13,812 nucleotides of DNA from Thermoanaerobacterales bacterium (GTDB lineage Bacteria; Bacillota; Thermosediminibacteria; Thermosediminibacterales; Tepidanaerobacteraceae). Shown in pieces: positions 5,956-13,747 of this stretch. Numbering within the stretch: the first letter of the stretch is position 1; every line of letters begins with the position of its first letter. A program made the position numbers and the translations under genes. Below the pieces are notes generated by a model that saw only the letters and a program-made list of their open reading frames with translations, did not search any database and was not told the origin of the DNA. Where the stretch lies: NCBI GenBank assembly GCA_012841995.1, contig DUTQ01000332.1:1-13812 (forward strand), read 5' to 3'.

Positions 5956-7789
5956 AAAAACCACCATCCACGATCTTTTTAATTCCGCAAGCATGACAAT
6001 TATTCACTCTACAATCTGGTGTTACAATTCCCTTTTTAGCTTTTTTAAGTTCTCTTATCAAAAATTGCTTATCAATACCTGCATCAATAATATCCCATGG
6101 CAATACCTCATTAAGAGATCTTCTGCGGTAAATATAAAACTCTGGAGACACTCCAGCTTCTTTAAAAGCCTCAAGCCACTTTTCAAAGCAAAAAAATTCG
6201 TTCCAACCATCAAATTTGCAGCCTTTTTTATGAGCTATTTCCAACACCTTTCCTAGTCGCCTATCTCCTCGTGAAAATACTGCCTCTAAAAAACTCAACT
6301 TCGCTTCATGCCAATTATAGGTTATGTTTCTGTTTTTTAATAATTTTTTTAAAATCTTTTGACGGTTTTTAATTTCATCCAACGATATTTGGCATTCCCA
6401 TTGAAAAGGCGTAAAAGGTTTTGGGACAAAAGTTGAAGTGCTTACTGTCACTTTAAGCCCTCGAGTATTTCCATTTATCTTTTTATAAACATCTATAACA
6501 TCATGTGCCAAGCTTGCAATACCCTCGAGATCTTCTTGATTTTCAGAAGGAAGACCTATCATAAAATAGAGCTTAACCGAATTCCAACCACATCTAAAGG
6601 CTTTACTTACTGATAACAAAAGGTCTTCTCTAGTAACTCCTTTGTTAATGACATCTCGCAGTCTTTGAGTACCTGCTTCAGGTGCAAAGGTAAGCCCGGT
6701 TTTTCTGATTTCCTGAACTTTATTTGCAAGTTCTAATGAAAAGGCATCAATTCTCAGCGAGGGAAGAGAAATACCAATCTTATTCGTTTCAAATTCTTCT
6801 GTCAGTATTTTAATTAGATTCTTTAAATCTGAATAATCACTAGTGCTAAGTGAAGTCAGGGAAATTTCATCATAGCCGGTTGAAGCTATTATCTCTTTGG
6901 CAAGTTCATATAGACGATTAACAGACTTCTCACGAACAGGCCTGTATATCATTCCCGCTTGACAGAATCTGCAGCCATGTGTACAACCACGAAAAATTTC
7001 CAGCATTGCCCTATCATGTACTATATTCATATAAGGCACTACAAAATCAGTAGGATAATATACTTGATCCATATCCCTAATAACTCTTTTTTTAACTTTT
7101 TGAGGAATTCCTGGTTTTTGGGGAATATATCGGTTTATCGTGCCATCATCATTAAATACTACATCATACATTTGCGGAACATATATGCCTGGAATCCCTG
7201 AAACTTCTTCTAAAAAAGCTTGTCTTTCTTTACCTGTTTTCTTAAACTTTTTATATGATTCTATTATCTCAAGAATTACCTCTTCAGCTTCCCCTATAAC
7301 AAAAAAATCAACCATTTCTGCCAGAGGTTCTGGGTTAAATGCACATGGTCCACCGGCTATCACGAATGGGTGTTCACTGGTCCTCTCTTTTGAATACAAA
7401 GGAATATCTGCAAGGTCTAACATATTGATTATATTTGTATAGCTCATCTCATATTGAAGTGTAAAACCCAAAAAATCAAAGGACGTTAGAGGTGTCCTGC
7501 TCTCAAGGCTAAAAAGCGGTATTTGTCTTTCTCTCATAATCTCTTCAAAATCTACCCAAGGGGCAAAAACTCTCTCTGCATATATATCATCATATTTATT
7601 TAACAAATGATATAATATTTTAATCCCAAGATGAGACATACCAACTTCGTAAAGATCTGGAAATGCCAAAGCTATACGAGTTTTTATGTTTGTCAGATCT
7701 TTATGTATACTGTTATATTCATTGCCAAGATACCTAGTGGGTTTAGAAACTCGCGGCAGGATTTCATCGACTATTTGGCTTATCTTCAA
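5933..7789 (-). CDS. B12-binding radical SAM protein (TIGR03960-type), TTG start
   Basis: Radical SAM enzyme of 618 residues, substrate unknown. The [4Fe-4S] cluster motif CxxxCxxC is in RGCTHGCRFCQAG (Cys269, Cys273, Cys276). The N-terminal part (about 38-175) has the shape of a cobalamin-binding-like domain, with LAFPDLYEVGMSHLG, IAGGPCAFNPEPLAEMVD and VIGEAEE, but no DxHxxG histidine motif, so B12 binding is uncertain. The radical SAM barrel follows, including TFAPEAGTQRLRDVINKG and MIGLPSE. Near the C-terminus is a cysteine cluster, PDCRVNNCHACGI, that could hold a second metal site. The start is TTG (7787-7789) preceded by GGGAGGAG at good spacing. It overlaps the DUF2344 gene, its usual partner. 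A candidate promoter lies at 7877-7906, so the trio with rng may be expressed apart from spoIVFB. Confidence 0.9.
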   Translation of the reverse strand: MKISQIVDEILPRVSKPTRYLGNEYNSIHKDLTNIKTRIALAFPDLYEVGMSHLGIKILYHLLNKYDDIYAERVFAPWVDFEEIMRERQIPLFSLESRTPLTSFDFLGFTLQYEMSYTNIINMLDLADIPLYSKERTSEHPFVIAGGPCAFNPEPLAEMVDFFVIGEAEEVILEIIESYKKFKKTGKERQAFLEEVSGIPGIYVPQMYDVVFNDDGTINRYIPQKPGIPQKVKKRVIRDMDQVYYPTDFVVPYMNIVHDRAMLEIFRGCTHGCRFCQAGMIYRPVREKSVNRLYELAKEIIASTGYDEISLTSLSTSDYSDLKNLIKILTEEFETNKIGISLPSLRIDAFSLELANKVQEIRKTGLTFAPEAGTQRLRDVINKGVTREDLLLSVSKAFRCGWNSVKLYFMIGLPSENQEDLEGIASLAHDVIDVYKKINGNTRGLKVTVSTSTFVPKPFTPFQWECQISLDEIKNRQKILKKLLKNRNITYNWHEAKLSFLEAVFSRGDRRLGKVLEIAHKKGCKFDGWNEFFCFEKWLEAFKEAGVSPEFYIYRRRSLNEVLPWDIIDAGIDKQFLIRELKKAKKGIVTPDCRVNNCHACGIKKIVDGGFCESKNEI

Positions 7790-7876
7790 GTGCTACTCCT
7801 CCCAAAAATATTATATTTTGCATATCACATTATCATTAGCTCTCTTTTTTATATATTTATATTATATCCACATTAT

Positions 7877-7906
7877 ATTATAACAGCTCTTTTAAGCTTA
7901 TGTCTA
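7877..7906 (-). promoter_or_regulatory. Candidate sigma-A promoter for the radical SAM-DUF2344-rng genes
   Basis: The minus strand shows TAGACA (7901-7906, five of six bases of the -35 consensus), an 18-nt spacer and a perfect TATAAT (7877-7882). It overlaps the last codons of the spoIVFB-like gene and leaves a leader of about 80 nt. The gap before the TTG start is otherwise AT-rich and empty. It would give the RNA-related genes constitutive expression independent of the protease genes; this is inference from sequence alone. Confidence 0.5.
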
Positions 7907-8744
7907 ACCCGTATTCAATGACTTTACTAAATACTTCTGTTTCAGTGATTGTTTTTTTAATATTCATCTCATCATCTAATACGTGTATTATAAAATACTT
8001 TTGAGGGATAAAAAGATATAATATCTTTTTTACAATTGTATTTTCTGTTGCTGTTATAATCTCAGATGGCATAAATCCTTTTTGCTTCAATATTTCTTTC
8101 TTTTTTACCACTTGATCTATAAATATCAAAGGAGCATTCTGCTCCTCTTTATTTGCGTAAAAAATTAAAAACACCCCAATTAACAAAAAACTTATAAAGT
8201 ATCTTTGAATAAACACTCCCCATACTGCAATAAAAATTAAAACTAATCCTATAATTTTTCCCGCCCAACAAGAAATTTTAATGGCTAAAATAAAGTTTAT
8301 ACGCTGTCTTAACCACATTAAAGATAACCTGCCACCATCTAACGGCAATGCAGGCAATAAATTAAAAAAACCCAGTTTAAGCTGGTAATTAATGAGTTGC
8401 ATTCCAAAGTATTCAGGTAATATATTGTGTTTAATAAAAAAAAGCAAAAAAGCTGATGCAATAAAATTGGCCATGGGGCCGGCTAAAACTACCATTATCT
8501 CTGACTCCTGGGAAATGGCATCAATGTTTTTTATTTTTATTCTTCCTCCGAAAGGCATTATCTCTAACTCTTCTATTAATAAACCCAAGCTTTTTGCTGA
8601 TACCAAGTGTCCAAATTCATGCAATACGAGAGCCGTCATAGCCGCAATAACATCATAAAGCACTCCTGAAAAACTTCCAAAAAACAAGATTAAAATAAAA
8701 AAAAGGTTGATTTTTGTTTTGATGCCAAAAATCTTGAACGTCAT
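7878..8744 (-). CDS. spoIVFB: SpoIVFB-like M50 intramembrane metalloprotease
   Basis: Site-2-protease family zinc metalloprotease, 288 residues, the same length as I recall for B. subtilis SpoIVFB, which cleaves pro-sigma-K in the mother cell membrane. The zinc motif HEFGH is at residues 42-46 and the third ligand lies in NLLPALPLDGGR (Asp136), one residue off the B. subtilis positions. Hydrophobic segments lie at about 12-30, 32-50, 85-106, 150-175 and 178-197. The C-terminal part (about 205-288) is soluble and resembles the CBS domain of SpoIVFB. ATG 8744 has AGGGGGA upstream. It is 19 nt downstream of the M23 gene, mirroring the spoIVFA-spoIVFB pair that follows minCD in Bacillus. Whether the substrate here is pro-sigma-K or another protein is not shown by the window. 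Confidence 0.88.
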   Translation of the reverse strand: MTFKIFGIKTKINLFFILILFFGSFSGVLYDVIAAMTALVLHEFGHLVSAKSLGLLIEELEIMPFGGRIKIKNIDAISQESEIMVVLAGPMANFIASAFLLFFIKHNILPEYFGMQLINYQLKLGFFNLLPALPLDGGRLSLMWLRQRINFILAIKISCWAGKIIGLVLIFIAVWGVFIQRYFISFLLIGVFLIFYANKEEQNAPLIFIDQVVKKKEILKQKGFMPSEIITATENTIVKKILYLFIPQKYFIIHVLDDEMNIKKTITETEVFSKVIEYGLDISLKELL

Positions 8745-8763
8745 AAAAATCCCCCTGCAAATT

Positions 8764-9405
8764 TTATTGGATATCTATCCAGTTTATGGGGTTTTGTGGG
8801 ATATTGTTTTTCCATACTTCAAAATGCAGGTGAGGGTTTTGCGCAAGCCCTGTTTTACCCACTGTTCCTATTTCTTCTCCTTGTCTAACTGATTTTTGTT
8901 CTGAAACATAGACATCATTTAAATGAGCATAAACTGTAATAAAACCATTATCATGCTTTATCTTTACAAAATTGCCTAGTTCTTTGTCAAATCCAACTGA
9001 ATAAACCTTGCCATCTAATACACATTTTACTGGTGTGCCCTCTGCTTGAGCTATATCGATTCCATTATGGGCTCGCTCTTGCTTTAAAATCGGGTGCACT
9101 CTAGAACCAAACTCCGATGTAATTTTACCTGACACCGGTGCTATCATACCGCTAGAATTCTGTCTGAAAACAGGTATGCTTTTTTTGAGACCTTTAAACT
9201 TATCATATGCCTTTGAAAAATCGTCCATGTCATATGACTTTACAAAAACATGGTATTTTACCTTGGAAAGAGCATAATCTGTTAACGGCATATCCAGTTT
9301 TTTTAAAACAAGTATTGATATTATAATAACAATGCATATTAGGAGCTTTTTTAAAAATGTAGGATTTAAAAATCTCCTATTTTGCCCACCTTCATAATAG
9401 TACAT
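8764..9405 (-). CDS. Membrane-anchored M23 (LytM) peptidase, SpoIVFA-like
   Basis: Protein of 213 residues with a short basic N-terminus, one membrane segment (about 18-36, LLICIVIIISILVL) and an extracytoplasmic M23 peptidase domain (about 86-205). The zinc and catalytic residues of active LytM enzymes are all present: His113 and Asp117 in HNGID, His161 in YAHLN, His192 and His194 in HLHFE. It could therefore be an active peptidoglycan endopeptidase, although by position it corresponds to SpoIVFA, the regulator and anchor of SpoIVFB. ATG 9405 is preceded by GGGGG. It is the first gene after a strong terminator, so it should have its own promoter in 9406-9550, and it is followed at 19 nt by the protease gene. 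A role as SpoIVFB partner is inferred from context. Confidence 0.85.
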   Translation of the reverse strand: MYYYEGGQNRRFLNPTFLKKLLICIVIIISILVLKKLDMPLTDYALSKVKYHVFVKSYDMDDFSKAYDKFKGLKKSIPVFRQNSSGMIAPVSGKITSEFGSRVHPILKQERAHNGIDIAQAEGTPVKCVLDGKVYSVGFDKELGNFVKIKHDNGFITVYAHLNDVYVSEQKSVRQGEEIGTVGKTGLAQNPHLHFEVWKNNIPQNPINWIDIQ

Positions 9406-9544
9406 GAAGAATTCCCCCTAAAATTTGCTTCTATATATATCTATTTTCTCGATAACTCGTTTATTACAAAAAAAGAAATGTCATAAAACCTTATATAGTA
9501 ATTTATATATAAAAAATTTTGGTATAAAAAATTATAAAAGTAAC
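9406..9544 (-). other. AT-rich intergenic region upstream of the M23 gene
   Basis: This very AT-rich gap between the rodA terminator and the M23 gene must hold the promoter of the M23-spoIVFB genes. I find a TTGACA-like ATGACA but no well-spaced -10 box, and no convincing sigma-E, sigma-G or sigma-K pair, so no promoter is called. No small ORF or RNA gene is supported. Confidence 0.4.
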
Positions 9545-9583
9545 TACAAAAAGAAACAGACGGTTAAAGACCGCCTGTTTCTT
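9545..9583 (-). terminator. Strong intrinsic terminator after rodA
   Basis: On the minus strand AAGAAACAGGCGGT, loop CTTTA, and ACCGTCTGTTTCTT form a 14-bp stem (9551-9564 with 9570-9583, one G-U pair) followed by TTT and a T-rich tail. It lies about 100 nt past the rodA stop and closes the min-ftsA-like-rodA transcript. Downstream on the plus strand the tail is not T-rich, so it is called for the minus strand only. Confidence 0.88.
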
Positions 9584-9643
9584 AATGATATTTTATATTG
9601 TACAAACCCATGTATTAACAAAACCAACATTTACAAGAGATAC

Positions 9644-9667
9644 AAGGGAAATCTATGGTTTCCCCTT
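9644..9667 (-). repeat. Imperfect inverted repeat in the rodA 3' region
   Basis: AAGGGGAAA ... TTTCCCTT (minus strand) is an eight-pair inverted repeat with one bulged base and a seven-base loop, 13 nt after the rodA stop. It lacks a U-tract, so it is not itself a terminator; it might protect the 3' end of the transcript or be a pause hairpin ahead of the terminator at 9545-9583. Confidence 0.4.
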
Positions 9668-9679
9668 AATTACAGCACC

Positions 9680-10777
9680 TTAAAAAAGAATTTTTTGACG
9701 CCTCATACCGATATTGAGTATAAGGCCAACTGCCATCATATTCATGATAAATGAACTGCCCCCATAGCTCATAAACGGCAGTGGTATTCCCGTTATAGGC
9801 ATCATACCCAATGTCATACCGATATTAATCAATATTTGAAATGTCCACATGGAAGTAATGCCGATTATTATATAAGTTCCTAGAAAATCCCTAGCCTTAT
9901 AGGCTAATTTAATACATCTAAATATTAGATAAAAATATAATGAAAAGATTAGTATGCCACCTAAAAATCCAAGTTCTTCACCTAACACTGCAAATATAAA
10001 ATCTGTATGCTGTTCAGGAATAAAATCCAATTGGTTTTGAGTCCCCATAAATAATCCTTTTCCAAAAAGTCTACCGGATCCAATGGCAATTTTTGACTGA
10101 ATCACGTGATATCCCTCGCCTAATGGATCTAAATTGGGATTTCTAAAAACTAAAAGCCTTTTTTTCTGGTAGTCTTTTAAAAAACTCCAAACCAGAGGCA
10201 TAGAGGCCAGCCCTGCTCCAATTATTAAAGCCAGCATCTTATAACTAATACCAGCGATAAATAACATACCGAGTAAAATAATCAATAAAACAAGAGATGT
10301 CCCCAAATCAGGTTGTTTCATTATCAAAAATAATGGCATAGCAATATGCAATAATATTGGGACCAAATCTTTCATATTATCTAAAGTCTTTTGCCTGTCT
10401 AACTGTCTAGCTATGACTATAATCATAGCAAGCTTGGCAAATTCCGATGGCTGAAACCCAAAAGGACCTATCGGTATCCATCTTTGAGCACCTGAACTTT
10501 TTTTACCGAGAAATAAAACTGAAACTAGCCCAACAATATTTAAAACATAGATAATATTTGACCATGAGACGATAGAATGGTAATCAACCATCATAACACA
10601 TATCATAGAAATTAAGCCCAAGCAAAACCACAATAATTGCATCTTAGTATAATGAAAATCTCCCCCAGGGGCATTGGCATGTGTTGCACTGCTAATAACC
10701 AATATGCTTATGATAGTAATTAAAATAATGATTATCAATATGGGATAATCTATATTCCTCAGCAACTTCGGATTCAT
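9680..10777 (-). CDS. rodA: RodA-type SEDS peptidoglycan glycosyltransferase
   Basis: Polytopic membrane enzyme (365 residues, about ten hydrophobic segments) of the SEDS family that polymerises lipid II into glycan strands, working with a class B PBP in lateral wall synthesis. Family landmarks are GAQRWIPIGPFGFQPSEFAK (96-115), KQPDLGTSLVL (154-164), the catalytic-loop aspartate in IPEQHTDFIFAVLGEELGF (Asp259), and TGIPLPFMSYGGSSF near the C-terminus. ATG 10777 has GGGAGG about 10 nt upstream. It follows the FtsA-like gene after 74 nt with an extended -10 promoter candidate in the gap, and ends before a strong terminator. RodA rather than FtsW is preferred because of the short termini and the min neighbourhood, but the SEDS paralogues are hard to separate by eye. 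Confidence 0.9.
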   Translation of the reverse strand: MNPKLLRNIDYPILIIIILITIISILVISSATHANAPGGDFHYTKMQLLWFCLGLISMICVMMVDYHSIVSWSNIIYVLNIVGLVSVLFLGKKSSGAQRWIPIGPFGFQPSEFAKLAMIIVIARQLDRQKTLDNMKDLVPILLHIAMPLFLIMKQPDLGTSLVLLIILLGMLFIAGISYKMLALIIGAGLASMPLVWSFLKDYQKKRLLVFRNPNLDPLGEGYHVIQSKIAIGSGRLFGKGLFMGTQNQLDFIPEQHTDFIFAVLGEELGFLGGILIFSLYFYLIFRCIKLAYKARDFLGTYIIIGITSMWTFQILINIGMTLGMMPITGIPLPFMSYGGSSFIMNMMAVGLILNIGMRRQKILF

Positions 10778-10804
10778 TATTTATACCTCCCAAATATGAT
10801 AATC

Positions 10805-10813
10805 ATTATATCA
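10805..10813 (-). promoter_or_regulatory. Candidate extended -10 promoter for rodA
   Basis: In the 74-nt gap between the FtsA-like gene and rodA the minus strand reads TTATGATATAAT: a perfect TATAAT (10805-10810) with the TATG upstream extension typical of Firmicute TRTGN promoters. No good -35 box is present, which such promoters can tolerate. It would give rodA extra expression independent of the min genes. Confidence 0.4.
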
Positions 10814-10851
10814 TAATTATGCATAAAGAAAATAAGGATTTTAAAAAACTT

Positions 10852-12615
10852 TTATTTTGTGCTTTTCCAGTAAATTTTTACATTATCACCATCTTTTATA
10901 CGGGTAGCAAAACCTGCGTCCATACCATTAACCTTCATTACAAGTTTTCCCTTGGTGTCCTCCGGCTTAAAACATATTATTTCAAATAAATCACTTAAGA
11001 TAAGTTCCCTCTTTTTCATCGTAATTACTGCATCATCAGAGATATCTTCTTCCAGATCTGCCACAACATTATTCATGGTTATTTGCGGTTTTATCTTTAA
11101 TTCCCTATCATTTATATAAATGGTTGTTTCATATTCACAACTAACAAAATCTTTTATTTTAGCTTTTGCAGGAGAACCGTCTATCGGTGGTTTGAGGCTT
11201 ATAACGGCTCCATCATGTACTATATCATCAAAATCTGCATTTTTGCCATTCATTGTAATAACTCCAGGGGTAGCCATTTCGCCCTTTACAATTTGGATCT
11301 TACCATTTAATGTAAAAGTTAATGCCATTCCCGGCTTTCCAAATATTTGAGATGATTTATAGCCTGCACAAACTAGTGCTTTTAATACCGTCGGCTTATC
11401 TTGACCTAATATATGTATGATTTTATCCTCAATAAAAACCTTGATGAAAGATAAGGCATTGCCCTCAAGGGCATTTATTGCAATCCCTATAGGCGTTATA
11501 GCAATAGGTCCTGAAAGCCCTTCACCTCCTTTTATAAATGAAAGGCTTTCTTTCGTCCTAACGCCAACTCGTTCCCTAGATAATTCCAAATGATTAGCAA
11601 TGAATTCAGTAAAATCTGGCATTAAGCTGCCTCCACCTATACAAAGCACAGCAGCAGGAATCTTTTTGTTCAGCTCCAATATCTTGTGGGCAATATTTGA
11701 GGATATTTCAGCAATAACCGGTTTTATTACATTCCTTATTTCCTTTGCTTCTAATTCATGTACTTGACAGAGTATATCTTGGAACTTGATATTACCTTCT
11801 TCTGTAAGTTGTTTCTTAACTCGTTCTCCTTCATCAAAATCCAAGAGGTATGTCTCACAAATCTTTTCCGTTATTTCATCTCCGGCCATCGGCACCATGC
11901 CATAGGCATATATACTTCCATCTTGTGATAATGCAATATCTGATGTGCCAGCACCTATATCTACCAAAGCGATGTTGAGTTTTCTCATTCCTGGCAACAT
12001 AACAACACTGCTTGCAGCAATAGGTTCTAAAGTAATACTGTAAAGTTCAAGCTCACATCGCTTTATAACTGATATAAGGCTTTCAATAACAACTCGAGGA
12101 AGAAAAGTAGCAACGAGTTTAACCGAAATACTCTGTCCTTTTTGGCCTAGGAGATTTTCCATTTTTTCATCTTCTAATAGCCAATTTATAACACTATATC
12201 CTACGCAATACAAACTATCAATTGCTTCAGAGCCTTTTTCTCCTGAAGCTTTATCCGTTGCATTTGAAATAGCTTCCATTTCCAAATTTCTAATATCTTG
12301 TTCGGTTATTTCTCTATGAGCAGAAACCTTTTTCGTAGCTTCTGTTTCTACAGTGTACAGCGCTCTACCTGCAGCAGCTACTGCCACTTTATTAAATCTC
12401 TTGTTTAATTTTTTCTCAAGTGAATTTTTTATTTTAGTCAAACTATTAGCTACAGCTTCTATATCATGGATTTGCCCATCATACATAGCTCTGCTGCCAT
12501 GTTCAATCATTTCATATCCGAGTATTTTAAAGTTGGTATTTTGTTTACAAAGAACTATACCAACAATGGTTCTTGTACCTATGTCAACAGCAAATATCTC
12601 CTGTTCATTTGACAC
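10852..12615 (-). CDS. FtsA/PilM-like actin-fold ATPase with C-terminal extension
   Basis: Protein of 587 residues. Residues 1-390 resemble FtsA and PilM: phosphate-1 loop FAVDIGTRTIVGIV (8-21), an inserted SHS2-type region (about 75-205) with REITEQDI, phosphate-2 loop LVDIGAGTSDIAL (217-229) and the adenosine motif LCIGGGSLMPDF (324-335). Residues about 400-587 form an extension not found in classical FtsA (about 420 residues). It contains three related beta-rich units, best seen at ITMNGKNADFDDIVHDGAVISL, ITMNNVVADLEEDISDDAVITM and KVNGMDAGFATRIKDGDNVKIYW. The amphipathic membrane helix that ends FtsA is absent. GTG 12615 is chosen because AAAGGAGG lies 10 nt upstream; a TTG at 12645 would add 10 residues spanning that site and overlap minE. 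Lying between minE and rodA it probably works in division or wall synthesis, but a true FtsA role is unproven. Confidence 0.85.
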   Translation of the reverse strand: MSNEQEIFAVDIGTRTIVGIVLCKQNTNFKILGYEMIEHGSRAMYDGQIHDIEAVANSLTKIKNSLEKKLNKRFNKVAVAAAGRALYTVETEATKKVSAHREITEQDIRNLEMEAISNATDKASGEKGSEAIDSLYCVGYSVINWLLEDEKMENLLGQKGQSISVKLVATFLPRVVIESLISVIKRCELELYSITLEPIAASSVVMLPGMRKLNIALVDIGAGTSDIALSQDGSIYAYGMVPMAGDEITEKICETYLLDFDEGERVKKQLTEEGNIKFQDILCQVHELEAKEIRNVIKPVIAEISSNIAHKILELNKKIPAAVLCIGGGSLMPDFTEFIANHLELSRERVGVRTKESLSFIKGGEGLSGPIAITPIGIAINALEGNALSFIKVFIEDKIIHILGQDKPTVLKALVCAGYKSSQIFGKPGMALTFTLNGKIQIVKGEMATPGVITMNGKNADFDDIVHDGAVISLKPPIDGSPAKAKIKDFVSCEYETTIYINDRELKIKPQITMNNVVADLEEDISDDAVITMKKRELILSDLFEIICFKPEDTKGKLVMKVNGMDAGFATRIKDGDNVKIYWKSTK

Positions 12616-12631
12616 AGGAAAACTTCCTCCT

Positions 12632-12913
12632 TTAATTTTTAGCAAGGTGCTTGACTTTTTTAATTGGGATATTGGCTACAAGAGCTGGTACAGAAACTTC
12701 GTCATCATTAAGCATTTTAGTTAATTTAACTTCCATTTGGTCTTCTTCAATTTCCATATAATCAGATATGAGATCAATCAATTGGCTTTTGATCATTTCC
12801 AAAAATTTTGGTGAAACATTAGCTCTGTCATGAACAAGTATCAGACGCAATCTTTCCTTTGCTATATCTTTACTGGCTACATCTTCTCTTTGGAAAAATT
12901 TAAAAAAATCCAT
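12632..12913 (-). CDS. minE: Cell division topological specificity factor MinE
   Basis: Small protein of 93 residues that stimulates the MinD ATPase and drives MinCD off the membrane at midcell. The N-terminal FFKFFQ is the amphipathic membrane-targeting segment, and AKERLRLILVHDRANVSP (18-35) is the MinD-binding anti-MinCD region. The rest forms the dimeric topology domain. ATG 12913 is preceded by GGGAGG. It begins 21 nt after minD and is followed by the FtsA-like gene after 16 nt. Presence of MinE points to an oscillating Min system, as in many Clostridia and unlike Bacillus, which uses DivIVA-MinJ. Confidence 0.95.
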   Translation of the reverse strand: MDFFKFFQREDVASKDIAKERLRLILVHDRANVSPKFLEMIKSQLIDLISDYMEIEEDQMEVKLTKMLNDDEVSVPALVANIPIKKVKHLAKN

Positions 12914-12934
12914 TTATTTTTTCCCTCCCGGACT

Positions 12935-13747
12935 TTATCTTGCGCGGGCCTTCAACCCAAAAATCAATCTTATCTTATCCATAAAACTAGGCTCTACCTC
13001 TTCTAGAGTCATAAGAGGAACTTCTTCTCCTTCTATTCGACGGGTCATGTTTCTAAAAGCCTGCCCTGCTTTTGATGTTTCATCAACAACAGCCGGTTCT
13101 CCGCGATTTGTTGAAATTACTATTTTTTCGTCTTCGGGCACCACGCCAAGTAAATCAATAGCAAGGATATCCATCATATCATCGATATCCATCATATCCC
13201 CACGTTTAACCATATCTTGTCTTATTCGGTTTATAACCAGTTTGGGTTGTTCAAAACCGCAAGACTCTAATAGGCCTACTATTCTATCCGCATCTCTTAC
13301 AGCAGATACTTCAGGTGTAGTAACAATGATCGCACTATCTGCTCCAGCTATAGCATTTTTAAACCCTTGTTCTATTCCTGCTGGACTGTCTATAATAATA
13401 TAGTCAAATTCCTCTTTTAGGTCATCACAAAGTTTTTTCATTTGTTCTGGTGAAACTGCAGTTTTATCCTTTGTTTGAGCTGCAGGCAAAAGAAATAAAT
13501 TCTCAAAACGCTTGTCCCTGATTAATGCTTGTTTTAATCTACAATTTCCATGAGTAATATCCACAAGATCGTATACAATCCTGTTCTCTAACCCCATGAC
13601 AACATCTAGATTCCTCAATCCAATATCTGCATCAATCATCACTACTTTTCTCTTTTTATATATGGCAAGCCCTGTGCCAATATTTGCAGAGGTGGTGGTT
13701 TTTCCAACCCCTCCTTTGCCCGAAGTAACTACGACAACCTGACCCAT
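12935..13747 (-). CDS. minD: Septum site-determining ATPase MinD
   Basis: Membrane-associated ParA-like ATPase (270 residues) that recruits MinC to prevent division near the poles. The deviant Walker A motif GKGGVGKTT is at residues 10-18 with signature Lys11 and Lys16, followed by MIDADIGLRNLD (37-48) and YIIIDSPAG (Walker B, about 115-123). The C-terminus FMDKIRLIFGLKARAR is the amphipathic membrane-targeting helix. ATG 13747 has GGGAGGGG just upstream and abuts the stop of the preceding frame, so translation is probably coupled to minC. Length and motifs are complete. Confidence 0.97.
   Translation of the reverse strand: MGQVVVVTSGKGGVGKTTTSANIGTGLAIYKKRKVVMIDADIGLRNLDVVMGLENRIVYDLVDITHGNCRLKQALIRDKRFENLFLLPAAQTKDKTAVSPEQMKKLCDDLKEEFDYIIIDSPAGIEQGFKNAIAGADSAIIVTTPEVSAVRDADRIVGLLESCGFEQPKLVINRIRQDMVKRGDMMDIDDMMDILAIDLLGVVPEDEKIVISTNRGEPAVVDETSKAGQAFRNMTRRIEGEEVPLMTLEEVEPSFMDKIRLIFGLKARAR

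Noticed and set aside
7790..7876. Hairpin AAAATA-TAA-TATTTT before the radical SAM ribosome binding site as a regulator
   Set aside because: Six A-T pairs in very AT-rich DNA are expected by chance and would be unstable as RNA.
9425..9754. Plus-strand open frame of 109 codons in and beyond the gap after rodA
   Set aside because: Low-complexity, Lys/Tyr/Asn-rich composition, reads through the terminator hairpin and into rodA, and has no ribosome binding site or family resemblance.
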